The notes beneath the pieces are model-generated. The model saw nothing but the letters and a program-made list of their open reading frames with translations. It did no database searches and was not told the DNA's origin. From Sphingobacterium cavernae (lineage in GTDB: Bacteria; Bacteroidota; Bacteroidia; Sphingobacteriales; Sphingobacteriaceae): a DNA stretch of 35,899 bases. The stretch lies in the NCBI RefSeq assembly GCF_008520265.1, contig NZ_VIQM01000047.1:1512-37410 (forward strand). Reading direction: 5' to 3'. The translations under genes were made by a program, and so were the position numbers. Of the stretch, positions 14,591-23,824 are shown one piece after another. Position 1 is the first letter of the stretch; each line of letters starts with the position of its first letter.

Positions 14591-16357
14591 TTACCAATTT
14601 GGATTTTGCACTAAATTCTTATTAAGTAATAAATCCTCAGAAGGTATTGGTGCTAAATAGTCCTTTTCTTCATCAAATTTCCCTCCAGTTGGGAATGGAT
14701 CGATATTTCCCGAATTTGAATTTTGCGCTCCCGTGAGTGGATTTCGTAATGTTCGTTGTAAAATATTTACTAAAGAAGTTACAGAGGAAGGCGCACCTGC
14801 TGTAGATCCCGTATGTAAGAATACATCAGCATTACCGTCTCCGTTAAAATCATGACTTCCAACACCTGAGAAATAAATACCCACCATAGGCTGTTCAATC
14901 TTTTTGCCTGCTTTCCAGCGCATCAAATCGTCCCAACGAAATCCTTCATTGAATAGCTCAGCGCGGCGTTCACGACGAATTTCCAAAATCACTCCTTTAT
15001 TGGGACCCTGATCAACATTTGTGTACATATTTTCCAAATAGGGATCAGGATTTGCGTTGGCATTTACTAAATTCAAATTCGGCATCCCTGCGCGTGCTCT
15101 CAATTTATTGATTGATAGATCGAGATCCGCTTGAGTGATTGTGCCCAATTCGGCTTTTGCTTCTGCGTAAACCAATAAAGCCTCTGCATATCTAAATAAT
15201 ATAATGTCAAAGAAAGATCCAGAAGTTGCCCACTGAGAATTATCCGGAAGAGCTTTTATCAGTCTATATCCAGTTGTTGTGATAGATAAATTCACGGGTT
15301 CTCTTGTAGTTTTTCCTGTTACCTTAAAATCAGGACCTGCGGTAATCTGCGTTAAACGTGGATCTCTATTTTGCATCTCTTGAAAGAAGCTATAGGTTTG
15401 ATATCCTGACCTATCGGTAAAACGCGATCCATCACTCATTAAGAAACTATTTACAAAGTCTTTAGTTATACCGTATGATCCTTGGGTAGCGGAAGTAAAA
15501 GAACTTCCCAATGAATGTACGCGCTTTCCTGTTTCGTAATCAATTGCCAAAATAGTTTCTATATCATTTTGACTGTTTCTTCCAAAAAGATTTCGATATG
15601 CAGCCTCACTCCCTCCTTCAGTAAACAAGGTATAGGCACCAGAATTTATTAATTGTTGTGCTGCTTGCTGGGCTAGAGTTAGATACTCTTGATGTCCAGC
15701 TATGCCGTGATACTTTCTATAGGTTCCTTCAAATAATGCAATTCGCGCCTTCAATAACATTGCTGTGTAGCTAGTCACTAAGTTTACTTGTTTCTCAGCC
15801 GGAATATTTTCTATAGCATAATCCAAATCTGCCATCACCGAATCCATTACTACTATGCGAGAATCACGACCTTTATAAAGGGCTGGATCTTTAGCGTCCA
15901 GAACAGTACTATACCAGGGAACATCTCCAAAAGTTTTCACTTTATCATAGTAAAAGTAGGCCCTAAAAAAGCGTGCTATACCACTAAATTTTGCTTTTGC
16001 TGCCTGATCATCGGCTTTGTGGTAATTACTTAAAAAATAATTAATCATCCTTAAGTTACCCCACGACCAGCCCCCTGATCCGCTACCCACGGGAACTATT
16101 CTACTGCCACGAATTTTTGTACTGGGATTTAGTGGCACCAGGTTATCTGAACCAGCATCCTCTGTATATATGTTAAAATCAGGCAACATTGCATATAATG
16201 CATTTGTGGCCACCTCGAGATCCTTAGCCGTATTAAAGAAAAAAGGTGCCTCCACTTTATCTTTAGAGGATCTATCTAGAAAATCATCGTTACATGAACT
16301 CAAAAACGACAATACTGCTAGAATAATTATGTTTATATATAGAATCGAAATCTTCAT
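14591..16357 (-). CDS. SusD/RagB-family nutrient-binding lipoprotein
   Basis: This 588-residue outer-membrane lipoprotein (lipobox LSFLSSC, Cys22) is the glycan-binding lid of a SusCD transporter. Typical features are the mature start NDDFLDRSSKDKV, the tetratricopeptide-like helices (NLRMINYFLSNYHKA, FSGIARFFRAYFYY, FGDVPWYSTVLD), the block ILFRYAEALLVYAEAKAELG and RRERRAELFNEGFRWDDLMR near the C-terminus. Residues 490-550 hold a longer loop than usual (GSHDFNGDGNADVFL), with a calcium-binding-like DxNxDxNxD pattern. It follows the SusC gene by 12 bp. The ligand cannot be predicted from the sequence. Confidence 0.95.
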   Translation of the reverse strand: MKISILYINIIILAVLSFLSSCNDDFLDRSSKDKVEAPFFFNTAKDLEVATNALYAMLPDFNIYTEDAGSDNLVPLNPSTKIRGSRIVPVGSGSGGWSWGNLRMINYFLSNYHKADDQAAKAKFSGIARFFRAYFYYDKVKTFGDVPWYSTVLDAKDPALYKGRDSRIVVMDSVMADLDYAIENIPAEKQVNLVTSYTAMLLKARIALFEGTYRKYHGIAGHQEYLTLAQQAAQQLINSGAYTLFTEGGSEAAYRNLFGRNSQNDIETILAIDYETGKRVHSLGSSFTSATQGSYGITKDFVNSFLMSDGSRFTDRSGYQTYSFFQEMQNRDPRLTQITAGPDFKVTGKTTREPVNLSITTTGYRLIKALPDNSQWATSGSFFDIILFRYAEALLVYAEAKAELGTITQADLDLSINKLRARAGMPNLNLVNANANPDPYLENMYTNVDQGPNKGVILEIRRERRAELFNEGFRWDDLMRWKAGKKIEQPMVGIYFSGVGSHDFNGDGNADVFLHTGSTAGAPSSVTSLVNILQRTLRNPLTGAQNSNSGNIDPFPTGGKFDEEKDYLAPIPSEDLLLNKNLVQNPNW

Positions 16358-16369
16358 TTTACACCTGTT

Positions 16370-19300
16370 TTATAAATCCAATATTAAACCAAAAGAATAA
16401 GTCTTACCCATAGGATAAACACGCTGATCTCCTCTATCATCTGCCGTAGCTGGTGAAGAGAGGTTAATAGCAGAACCTGCTTGTTCAGGATCAATATATT
16501 TGGTTAATCCTCCAAAAGTCCATGTGAAAATATTTTCCCCACTAAAAAATAGCCTTAGCTTTTCTATTTTGACCTTGCGTGTCATTTCTTGTGGCAAAGA
16601 ATAACCTACAGTAAGATTTTTCGCGCGAATAAAACCCACATTAGTTAGGTAGTAATCATTGATTTGATACAAAGATCTATTACTTTGCAGTGAAGAATAT
16701 CCTCTATATATCTGGGGATAGGTATTTGTTTTATTATCAGGAGTCCAAGCATTATCCACCAAATCTTTCCTCAAGAAGGATAAGTAAGGTCTTTGATAAG
16801 TTCCCCAGTACAGCTCACCAGTAGGGTACCAATCTTGTCTAGCAACTCCTGATAAGGCCACAGAGAAGTCTAAACTTTTCCAGCTTGCACTTAAATTAAG
16901 TCCAAATGGAAACCTTGGTGTAGCATTACCAATGCGCTCTAAGTCTCCATGGTTATCTAGCGTGTTCTCGCCATTATCAATTTTTCCATCACCATTTAAA
17001 TCTAAATATTTTACATCCCCACCACGCAGGTAATTCCATTCACTATTTTGCACTACGTTAAAAATGTCACCATATACTCGAGCCAGTGAAGTGGCTGGGT
17101 TAGTAAATGTACTTTGATATGCTGCCGCTTCTTCATCAGACTGGAATTGTCCAGCCACACGATAGCCCCAAATTTCACCTAGCCTCTGGCCTTCATAGTA
17201 AGAACTTAACAATCCGTTAGGGTTATTGTATTTAGTGATGATACCTTTGAAATTGGAAACATTTGCCGATACGCGGAATTTCAATGGGGAGCTTAGCACA
17301 TCAAAACTATTCTGGTAGGAAATATTCAGCTCATAGCCTTCATTGCGCAGACCTGCGTAATTCTCCTTAGGCTCACTAGCACCAAATACTGCAGGCAATG
17401 GCTCTCCAGGAAGATACATCCCCTCTACATTCTTACGGTATACATCCAAATTCAAGAATAATTTATTATTTAGCAAACCAATATCAGCTCCAAAATTCAA
17501 GCTTCTAGTCGTTTCCCAAGTCACTACACTAGGCAGTGGTCCAGGCATCTGTGCTATTGTTAATGGGTTTCCTTGATTTAACCAATTATTAGATCGCGTT
17601 ACGTTCATCAGCTCTTTGAACGTATTTACATCTACAGTTTGGTTACCCAATTTACCATATGATGTTCTAAGTTTAAACGAGGAAACATAAGGCCTTAGGT
17701 TTTGCCAAAAATTCTCCCTATCCATTTGCCAACCTACAGATACGGAGGGGAAGAATCCCCAACGGCTATCTTGAGGAAAACGTGAAGAACCGTCATAGCG
17801 TCCATTCATTTCAAGGAGGTACTTATTATCATAATCATAATTGAAGCGCCCAAAAAATCCTCTCACAGCCCAATCCATTGCCGAGCCCGAAATATTATTC
17901 ATGGTAGTAGCTAAAGCAAGATTGGAGAGATCTTCTAACAACAAATCATCGGCAGTTACCTCTACGCGGTCTCTGTTAAATTGTTCTTGGTTAAAACCTG
18001 CCAACAATTTAAAATTATGTTTTGAATCTAATGTTAAGTTATAGGTAGCAAAAGCATTTAATGCATTATATTTATCTTTCCAGCGATACTCTGTTAATCG
18101 GTTAAGCCCCTCTACGGTATAGTTTAATCTGTTACCTTTTAAATATTCAAATGGATTTAAGCGTAGTGTTCTGCCTGTGTTATCAATACGATTACTATAA
18201 TCAAAATTTAACACTAATCCTTTAACAGGCTTAGCTACTGCACGAAAAGTATTGGTAAATTCTTCTGTAGTAAATACACGCCAAGAGTTTCCAGCAAATA
18301 ATCCTGCATTACCACCTTGTCCACCCGTACCAGTACCAATATCTGCAGGAACACCGTCAACACTCACGGGGTAGAAGGCCATTAAATTGTACCACGTTGT
18401 GGTACTCCATAAACCGCCGAATCCGTTTGAAAAACCGCCATAATCTTTATCACGCTCGTTTATAAACTGCGTGTTGGCAGACAATTCTAGCCAGTCGTTA
18501 GGACGGAATACAATATTCGATTTAAAGTTCTGACGTTCTATACCTGCATCTTTATTAATATTATTAATACTTTGTCTGTCATAAACCCTTCCTGAGAAAT
18601 AAGCAGTTAATTTCTCCGATCCCCCTGATACCGAGACATTGTGAAAATTTGACAATTGGTTCTTACGAAATAATTCATCCCACCAATTGGTCTTATAGAA
18701 GAATTTATTTGTTCCATCAGCTTGCAATTCATGAAATGGTGAAATTTGTCCATCGGCCACCATTCTAATTGTTTCCCAGTCCATAGCATTATACTGACTA
18801 TAGCTAGTACCATTATATCCATAAAGGGCTGCATCTACAGTTTTTGCGTACACATACGGATCGGTAATAAAATCAGTCCTTGCAGCTGGAGATGTCCAAG
18901 CAAAATTATTAGAATAGTTAATGGATGTTACACCTGACTTTCCGGTTTTTGTTGTAATAAGTATTACCCCGAAAGCTCCACGCGCTCCATATATCGCTGC
19001 TGAAGCGGCATCTTTTAATACGGTCACCGACTCTATATCATTTGGATTAACACGTGTTATATTACCTTCAATTCCGTCAATTAATACAAGTGGACCTCCA
19101 CCATTAATGGAGTTAAATCCACGAACATTAATATCTGGCGTCTCCGATGGGTTTCCATTATTAATCTGAATATTTAGTCCTGGCATTAACCCTTGCAGAG
19201 CCGTTGCTATATTAGCATCAGGTCTAAGTGCTATGTCTGAGGCGTTGACTTGTGAAACAGCACCCGTCAAGTTAGCCTTCTTTTGGACACCATATCCAAC

Positions 19301-19948
19301 GATTACCACTTCCTGTAGATCACTTGATTTAGCCTTTAGCGTAACATTTACAGGCTGGCCAGCGAGATAGGCAATGGTTTTATCTTCGTATCCCATGGCA
19401 GTGATTATCACCTGACCTTCTCTTTGGATAACATTAAGGGAGAAAGATCCATCTTCTGTTGTCGCTGTTGCGGCATTACTGTTTACAATTCTTACAGAAG
19501 CTCCTACTAGGGGGCTGCCATCATCGCCCACAACTTTTCCTTGAAGCAACATTTGTTGCCCTTGATTTATAGAAGAGTTCGCCGTGATCTCCGGTGCTTT
19601 TCTTATCAGCACGGTCTTATTTTGAACACTATATACAAGACCACGTGGGCTTAAGCAATGGTCCAATACAGCTTGTAGATCAGCATTTTTCATATGCAGA
19701 TCAATTTTTCCGACATTTTTTAACTCAGAGCTATTAAATAGAAAGTCCAAATCCGTTTGTTTTTGAACGATATTAAGTACATCTGAGAGTTCTGCTTTTG
19801 ATACCGAAATATTTATTTTTTGCGCAAACACATTAGCTTGAGTTTGTATAAATAATCCGAATACGAAAAATGAAATGAATTTCATCATAAGTACACATTT
19901 AAACAACTGTGGGTGGGTCCGCACAATTGCAGTAATATTTTTATACAT
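16370..19948 (-). CDS. SusC/RagA-family TonB-linked outer-membrane transporter
   Basis: This ~1190-residue TonB-dependent transporter has an added STN signalling domain. I start at the ATG at 19948 (MYKNITAIVRTHPQL) because the longer frame to 19981 begins with TTG. From that start the signal peptide ends at about residue 42 (VFAQ). STN domain about 45-115 (DVLNIVQKQTDLDFLF), carboxypeptidase-regulatory-like domain about 135-205, and SusC signature LQEVVIVGYGVQKKANLTG at about 211-229. The plug with VLKDAASAAIYGARGAFGV and the barrel follow. The STN domain fits signalling to the FecR/ECF pair encoded upstream. It forms the pore of the SusCD complex with the next gene. Confidence 0.96.
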   Translation of the reverse strand: MYKNITAIVRTHPQLFKCVLMMKFISFFVFGLFIQTQANVFAQKINISVSKAELSDVLNIVQKQTDLDFLFNSSELKNVGKIDLHMKNADLQAVLDHCLSPRGLVYSVQNKTVLIRKAPEITANSSINQGQQMLLQGKVVGDDGSPLVGASVRIVNSNAATATTEDGSFSLNVIQREGQVIITAMGYEDKTIAYLAGQPVNVTLKAKSSDLQEVVIVGYGVQKKANLTGAVSQVNASDIALRPDANIATALQGLMPGLNIQINNGNPSETPDINVRGFNSINGGGPLVLIDGIEGNITRVNPNDIESVTVLKDAASAAIYGARGAFGVILITTKTGKSGVTSINYSNNFAWTSPAARTDFITDPYVYAKTVDAALYGYNGTSYSQYNAMDWETIRMVADGQISPFHELQADGTNKFFYKTNWWDELFRKNQLSNFHNVSVSGGSEKLTAYFSGRVYDRQSINNINKDAGIERQNFKSNIVFRPNDWLELSANTQFINERDKDYGGFSNGFGGLWSTTTWYNLMAFYPVSVDGVPADIGTGTGGQGGNAGLFAGNSWRVFTTEEFTNTFRAVAKPVKGLVLNFDYSNRIDNTGRTLRLNPFEYLKGNRLNYTVEGLNRLTEYRWKDKYNALNAFATYNLTLDSKHNFKLLAGFNQEQFNRDRVEVTADDLLLEDLSNLALATTMNNISGSAMDWAVRGFFGRFNYDYDNKYLLEMNGRYDGSSRFPQDSRWGFFPSVSVGWQMDRENFWQNLRPYVSSFKLRTSYGKLGNQTVDVNTFKELMNVTRSNNWLNQGNPLTIAQMPGPLPSVVTWETTRSLNFGADIGLLNNKLFLNLDVYRKNVEGMYLPGEPLPAVFGASEPKENYAGLRNEGYELNISYQNSFDVLSSPLKFRVSANVSNFKGIITKYNNPNGLLSSYYEGQRLGEIWGYRVAGQFQSDEEAAAYQSTFTNPATSLARVYGDIFNVVQNSEWNYLRGGDVKYLDLNGDGKIDNGENTLDNHGDLERIGNATPRFPFGLNLSASWKSLDFSVALSGVARQDWYPTGELYWGTYQRPYLSFLRKDLVDNAWTPDNKTNTYPQIYRGYSSLQSNRSLYQINDYYLTNVGFIRAKNLTVGYSLPQEMTRKVKIEKLRLFFSGENIFTWTFGGLTKYIDPEQAGSAINLSSPATADDRGDQRVYPMGKTYSFGLILDL

Positions 19949-20007
19949 TTGGTTATATTTGGTTTTATAAGTTACACACAATTTAATTGGCCAAGTATTA
20001 TATTCTT

Positions 20008-20035
20008 AAGGGGTAGTATTGCCGTACTGCCCTTT
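20008..20035 (-). terminator. Hairpin between anti-sigma gene and susC
   Basis: An imperfect stem of about 10 bp (arms 20008-20018 and 20025-20035, loop TTGCCG) lies 24 bp after the FecR stop codon and 60 bp before susC. There is no U-run. It may end the sigma/anti-sigma transcript or shape the susC leader. Confidence 0.4.
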
Positions 20036-20058
20036 AAAAAATTTTAGGTAATCTATCT

Positions 20059-21249
20059 CTACTTCATCACCTTCACCCTCCCCTCTTGTAATTCAAAATG
20101 CAAATCAGAGACCTCCTGTATTGCTGTTAAAACATCTTTAAGTTGCTTTGTTCTTTTTATGCTTCCCGTGAATTTATCTTTAAGGTTAGTTGCCACTTGG
20201 ACATCTTCTATATAATACCACTTGGAGAGTTCATTCAAGATGGATTCAATCGACTGATCTTGAAACCTAAATATGCCCTCACGCCATGCTAGTATCTGAT
20301 TTAGATCAACATTACTATCGACCCGGATTGCAGACCGGGCACCTACTGTTGCCTTTTGACCTGGCTTAATAACGGTTTGATCAATGCTTGTATTTACCGC
20401 AATGGATCCACTTATTAATGTCGCCTGGACTTCCTTATCTTGATCATACGCAGATAAATTGAATACTGTTCCTAAGACATTGATTTTAGCATCTTTTACC
20501 TCGACGATGAAGGGTGTCTGTTTATTATGCGCTACTTCAAAGAATCCCTCTCCTTTGAGCAATACATTACGATCCTTAATACCATAGCTGGAAGAAATAT
20601 TTATACTAGATCCAGAGTTAAGTTGCACGGTGGATTTATCAGGCAGGGTCAACTTTAGTGTAGATCCTTTTTTGGCGGCAAACATATGAAAGCTATTCAA
20701 ATCGAAGTCTGCCGAGCCTGTTTCATTATGTATAGTCAGCTCGTTCTCTGCAACACGAACAATAGATATACCTCTATGGGAAATACTATCATCAGGCAAT
20801 AAATCTAGGTCTAAAGTTCTCCCATCAGCAAATTGAATATTACTACTGTTACTAGCTAGGGTTTTAGTATTATCGTTGGATAAGCTTTCAAGAGCGGACT
20901 TATTGGATTCTATACTGGAATCATGAGCTATATGATTCAGAATGAAATAAGAGAAAATAAAGAACACAGCCACAGCAGCTGCAACTCTATAGTACAACAC
21001 CTTATTCGACTTTTTAATAGAAAATTCTTTCTGCTTTTCTAAATCATCTATTTTGCTTGAAATACGATTAAAGACATCTTCTTTAGCAAAAGAGTCAGCT
21101 GCATTGTCCTGACCACTATCGGCATAGAGACTAAGAAGTGACTGGGCATCAATATCTTCTAGAGCCTGATGAAATTCCTCAAATTCTTCCGCCGTTAATG
21201 CGTTATTACAATGTTTCTTATATAATATTTTAAGTCTTTGCTCGTCCAA
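20059..21249 (-). CDS. FecR-family anti-sigma factor
   Basis: This 396-residue inner-membrane anti-sigma factor carries the signal from the SusC STN domain to the ECF sigma factor. The N-terminal cytoplasmic part (1-80) binds sigma. One membrane segment follows at about 86-105 (YYRVAAAVAVFFIFSYFIL). The periplasmic FecR domain contains GSTLKLTLPDKSTVQLNSGS, LLKGEGFFEVAHNKQTPFIV and VLGTVFNLSAY. The C-terminal DUF4974 domain contains FRFQDQSIESILNELSKWY. The frame has an in-frame stop just upstream and no ATG before the FecR domain, so translation must start at a TTG (21247-21249). It follows the sigma gene by 43 bp. Confidence 0.93.
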   Translation of the reverse strand: MDEQRLKILYKKHCNNALTAEEFEEFHQALEDIDAQSLLSLYADSGQDNAADSFAKEDVFNRISSKIDDLEKQKEFSIKKSNKVLYYRVAAAVAVFFIFSYFILNHIAHDSSIESNKSALESLSNDNTKTLASNSSNIQFADGRTLDLDLLPDDSISHRGISIVRVAENELTIHNETGSADFDLNSFHMFAAKKGSTLKLTLPDKSTVQLNSGSSINISSSYGIKDRNVLLKGEGFFEVAHNKQTPFIVEVKDAKINVLGTVFNLSAYDQDKEVQATLISGSIAVNTSIDQTVIKPGQKATVGARSAIRVDSNVDLNQILAWREGIFRFQDQSIESILNELSKWYYIEDVQVATNLKDKFTGSIKRTKQLKDVLTAIQEVSDLHFELQEGRVKVMK

Positions 21250-21292
21250 TGTACCGTCTTTTTATACAGTACACATAACTAAGGGTGTAGTA

Positions 21293-21865
21293 CTAGTTGA
21301 AAAGAAAAAAAATAATTAAAAGGGGGATTTCATATTTAGTGGCCCTGAAGGATTTCCTCAAATAGGCTAATGCTTGCGCTATATGGTTTTTAACAGTATG
21401 GGGAGAAACACCCATTTTATCTGCTATTTGCTGGTGTGTAAAACCTTCAAATCTACTTAATTCAAATGCTATCCTTTGCTGCTTTGGCAATAATGCTACT
21501 TTTGAAATCATTGATTTTTCAAATTCTGAATACTCAATTTTCTCCTGCACATCATTTATATGCCGAACAGACACCTGTGTTAAATAGGTATTTGCATACT
21601 TGAGTTTTCGTAGGTTATTTAAGCAAATTCTTTTAGCGATAACAAAAATAAATGAGGTGATTTCTTTACTCTGGTCAATATACTCTTTGTTTACCCACAA
21701 GTTGACAAAGGTTTCCTGCACGACTTCTTCTGCAAGATAAGGATCTCTTAAAATTTTATAGGCCACCTGATAAACAAATGAAGAATAGGTGTTGTAAAAA
21801 ATCTCAAAAGCTTTTCTATCTCCCTGCTTTACAGCATGAATTATATCCTTTGACAGAGAATGCAT
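21293..21865 (-). CDS. ECF-type RNA polymerase sigma-70 factor
   Basis: This 190-residue extracytoplasmic-function sigma factor belongs to the group linked with SusCD loci. Region 2 spans about 20-90 (FEIFYNTYSSFVYQVAYKIL, LAEEVVQETFVNLW, ITSFIFVIAKRICLNNLRK). Region 4 spans about 125-180 (LLPKQQRIAFELSRFEGFTH, QQIADKMGVSPHTVKNHIAQ). The C-terminus ends in a hydrophobic IPLLIIFFLFN, common in this group. It should direct transcription of the susC operon when FecR is relieved by substrate binding. Its own promoter candidate is at 21906-21913. Confidence 0.95.
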   Translation of the reverse strand: MHSLSKDIIHAVKQGDRKAFEIFYNTYSSFVYQVAYKILRDPYLAEEVVQETFVNLWVNKEYIDQSKEITSFIFVIAKRICLNNLRKLKYANTYLTQVSVRHINDVQEKIEYSEFEKSMISKVALLPKQQRIAFELSRFEGFTHQQIADKMGVSPHTVKNHIAQALAYLRKSFRATKYEIPLLIIFFLFN

Positions 21866-21905
21866 AATTAAACTTGATATCCAGTTAGTTCTACTAATTT
21901 CAAAT

Positions 21906-21913
21906 CAAAGATA
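21906..21913 (-). promoter_or_regulatory. Likely -7 promoter element of the sigma factor gene
   Basis: TATCTTTG on the minus strand matches the Bacteroidota consensus TAnnTTTG. It lies 40 bp upstream of the ATG of the ECF sigma gene. No matching -33 element at the usual distance was found. Confidence 0.45.
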
Positions 21914-22512
21914 TAAAACTTAATATTCTTTGCGTCATTTTTATGATTATCCTTATGTTAACTTTTACCCCGGGACAATTAATATTTTGGCAGATTATAA
22001 AATGAATCAGTAAATAGAAAATCTGCTTCCCATTTACATGATAGCTCCAGGGGATGTAGAAGATAGCATACCTTAATTGTTAAAAAGTCATAGTGTATAT
22101 TACCGAATTAATTTTTTCATCTAGGTACATTGTAGCGGTTCTGAAGTGTTCGAAATGATGAAAAAAAACCGCAAAGCTTACCGCTTGACACACTCAAGCA
22201 GCTGGAGATGGGTCATCAGCAACAGAACTCAAAACGCAGCTAAAAGGTTTTAAAATTGAATATACTGTATAGCAAACAGTATTTTAAGAAAAAAATATTC
22301 CAAATAATGAAAAATGTTTGAAATTATTTTTTGTATATTTAGGATAAGGAAATCCTCTCGAATAGAGCGTATGAAATCTAAGTTATGACAGCAAATTAAA
22401 TTACTAAGTATTAGCCTTTTATGCTATAGAATCGTATATCATACAAGGTTAATTCTGTTAGAGTTAAAATTCAGCTTTTTCCGAGTAACTCACATAAAAA
22501 AGTGTATTTATC
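21914..22512. other. Intergenic stretch with possible decayed coding DNA
   Basis: No intact gene is seen between the divergent sigma factor and receiver genes. On the plus strand about 22175-22270, overlapping frames read LPLDTLKQLEMGHQQ and then TELKTQLKGFKIEYTV with a stop. This looks like the end of a frameshifted protein, but I do not recognise the family. Confidence 0.4.
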
Positions 22513-22929
22513 ATGAAATCAATTCGAGTAACACTTGTTGAGGATAACATTCTACATCGGTTTTTATATTCAAATTTTATTAAATCATATCCTTCATGTA
22601 CTATTGAAATCGAAACCTTTGAAAATGGGCTTGAGGCGTGGGAACATTTCAATTCTATTAAAGGTCGACCATCATTATTTCCTGATTTACTACTATTAGA
22701 TATAAATATGCCGATAATGAATGGTTGGGAGTTGATTGAAAATTTGGCTGTCAATCAATTTGATTTCATTTACAAATCAACTATATATATTATTAGTTCT
22801 TCGTCCCTATCACTAGATACGAATAAAATATATGACTACGAATTTCTTGATGGCTATATCATTAAGCCAATCAACCGGCAAGATGTCTATAAAATCCTAG
22901 ATCATACCCTTGGAAAAAATAACAACTAA
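22513..22929 (+). CDS. Stand-alone receiver (CheY-like) response regulator
   Basis: This 138-residue single-domain response regulator has no output domain. The acidic pocket is Glu10-Asp11 (LVEDN), the phosphorylated residue is Asp63 in LLLLDINMPIMNGWEL, the switch Ser is about 95 (IISSSSL), and the conserved Lys is Lys118 (IIKPI). No histidine kinase is encoded nearby, so its partner must lie elsewhere. Proteins of this type in Bacteroidota pass phosphate in relays or bind other proteins. It reads away from the SusCD-type locus and is followed by an insertion-sequence remnant. Confidence 0.92.
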   Translation: MKSIRVTLVEDNILHRFLYSNFIKSYPSCTIEIETFENGLEAWEHFNSIKGRPSLFPDLLLLDINMPIMNGWELIENLAVNQFDFIYKSTIYIISSSSLSLDTNKIYDYEFLDGYIIKPINRQDVYKILDHTLGKNNN

Positions 22930-22997
22930 ATGGGGGTGTAACCCTCCCTATTTTCGGACTGGCATCCAGGCGAGTTTTCAAATTTAAAAATAGTTGC

Positions 22998-23037
22998 TAT
23001 TAATAGGTCAATCTTTTTTAAAGTTGACCTATTAATA
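22998..23037. terminator. Hairpin at the end of the IS3 remnant
   Basis: A 14-bp perfect stem (arms 22998-23011 and 23024-23037, 12-nt loop) overlaps the stop codon of the IS3-type frame. It lies about 70 bp downstream of the receiver gene, so it may terminate both. No strong U-run is present. Confidence 0.5.
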
Positions 23038-23275
23038 ACATGCCGCCGGCAGGGTATCGTATTCCATTTGTATCTTTCCTCCCAATGACTCATGTGTTCT
23101 TCTGTAGTTGTAATCCTTAATCCATTCTTCTGCAAGTATCTGTACTTGCTGAGTATCTTCAAAGAGGTAGGCATCAAGGATACTTTCCCGAAACGTACGG
23201 TTGATACGTTCACTGTAACCGTTTTGCATCAGCCTGCCTGGTTGAATGTACTGTATCTCTATTTCTTTGCGTGCA
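23032..23275 (-). pseudogene. IS3-family transposase OrfB, C-terminal remnant
   Basis: The minus-strand frame reads KKEIEIQYIQPGRLMQNGYS, ERINRTFRESILDAYLFED, EEWIKDYNYRRTHESLGG and then a stop. This is the end of an IS3-type integrase core, with catalytic Glu in the E-R-x-N-R-T-F-R motif and the usual YN-x(2)-R-x-HESLGG ending. The first two-thirds of the transposase are gone. At its upstream end the sequence passes directly into an unrelated IS4-type fragment. Confidence 0.88.
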
Positions 23276-23514
23276 GGATAAATTGGACTTGCTGGGTGCC
23301 CTAGAGATACCCATGTGACTCATGTTACCTGTAGTACTACGCAGACCATTAGAAATATCACGAACGGAATCCGCAGATGAAAGATGGCAGAAAAGCATAC
23401 TAACAAAGTGTGTCCAACTGTTGATTCCTTTATGATGCTTGTCGCATTGGTATTTCTGAACCCATTTTATTAAAAATGTCACGGTCTACTAGACCTAAAA
23501 TCTGAGAAAATACG
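23276..23514 (-). pseudogene. IS4-family (DUF4372-like) transposase, N-terminal remnant
   Basis: Two frames joined by a +1 shift near 23470 give VFSQILGLVDRDIFNK and WVQKYQCDKHHKGINSWTHF, then VSMLFCHLSSADSVRDISNG, LRSTTGNMSHMGISRAPSKS. This is the N-terminal DUF4372-type domain of an IS4-family transposase. The frame ends where the IS3 remnant begins, so the catalytic part is lost. No clear ATG is visible. Confidence 0.85.
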
Positions 23515-23526
23515 TTTATATTTACT

Positions 23527-23598
23527 ATGGCGGTAGTATTATTTTAGCGAATTAAATATAGCAATCACTGCTATATTAAACCACCGCCATTTTTTTTC
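23527..23598 (+). terminator. Nested inverted repeat followed by a T-run
   Basis: An outer 8-bp repeat ATGGCGGT / ACCGCCAT (23527-23534 and 23583-23590) encloses an inner 9-bp hairpin AATATAGCA / TGCTATATT (23555-23577). Eight T follow on the plus strand. It could be a terminator protecting the AraC gene from readthrough, or the former end of the IS4 element. Confidence 0.5.
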
Positions 23599-23824
23599 TT
23601 ATTTAGGATGCTTCTGACTTTTTATAAACATTTATTTATGTATATTGAAAGCTGCAAATTAATAGAATAAATCTGAAAATAATTAACAACCAATTGTTTA
23701 AGTAACCAATAAATATAATATCAAAAATATGTATATCTGACATTAAATTTTTTAAGATAAATAAAAAAGTGGGTACCAAAACACAAATACTTATACTACA
23801 AAAACAAGTAAATTAAAAGCAAAT

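Noticed and set aside
22160..22270. Small plus-strand frame starting at two adjacent ATG codons
   Set aside because: Only about 30 codons with no recognisable family. The overlapping frame reading TELKTQLKGFKIEYTV looks at least as protein-like, so a decayed gene is more likely than a small functional one.
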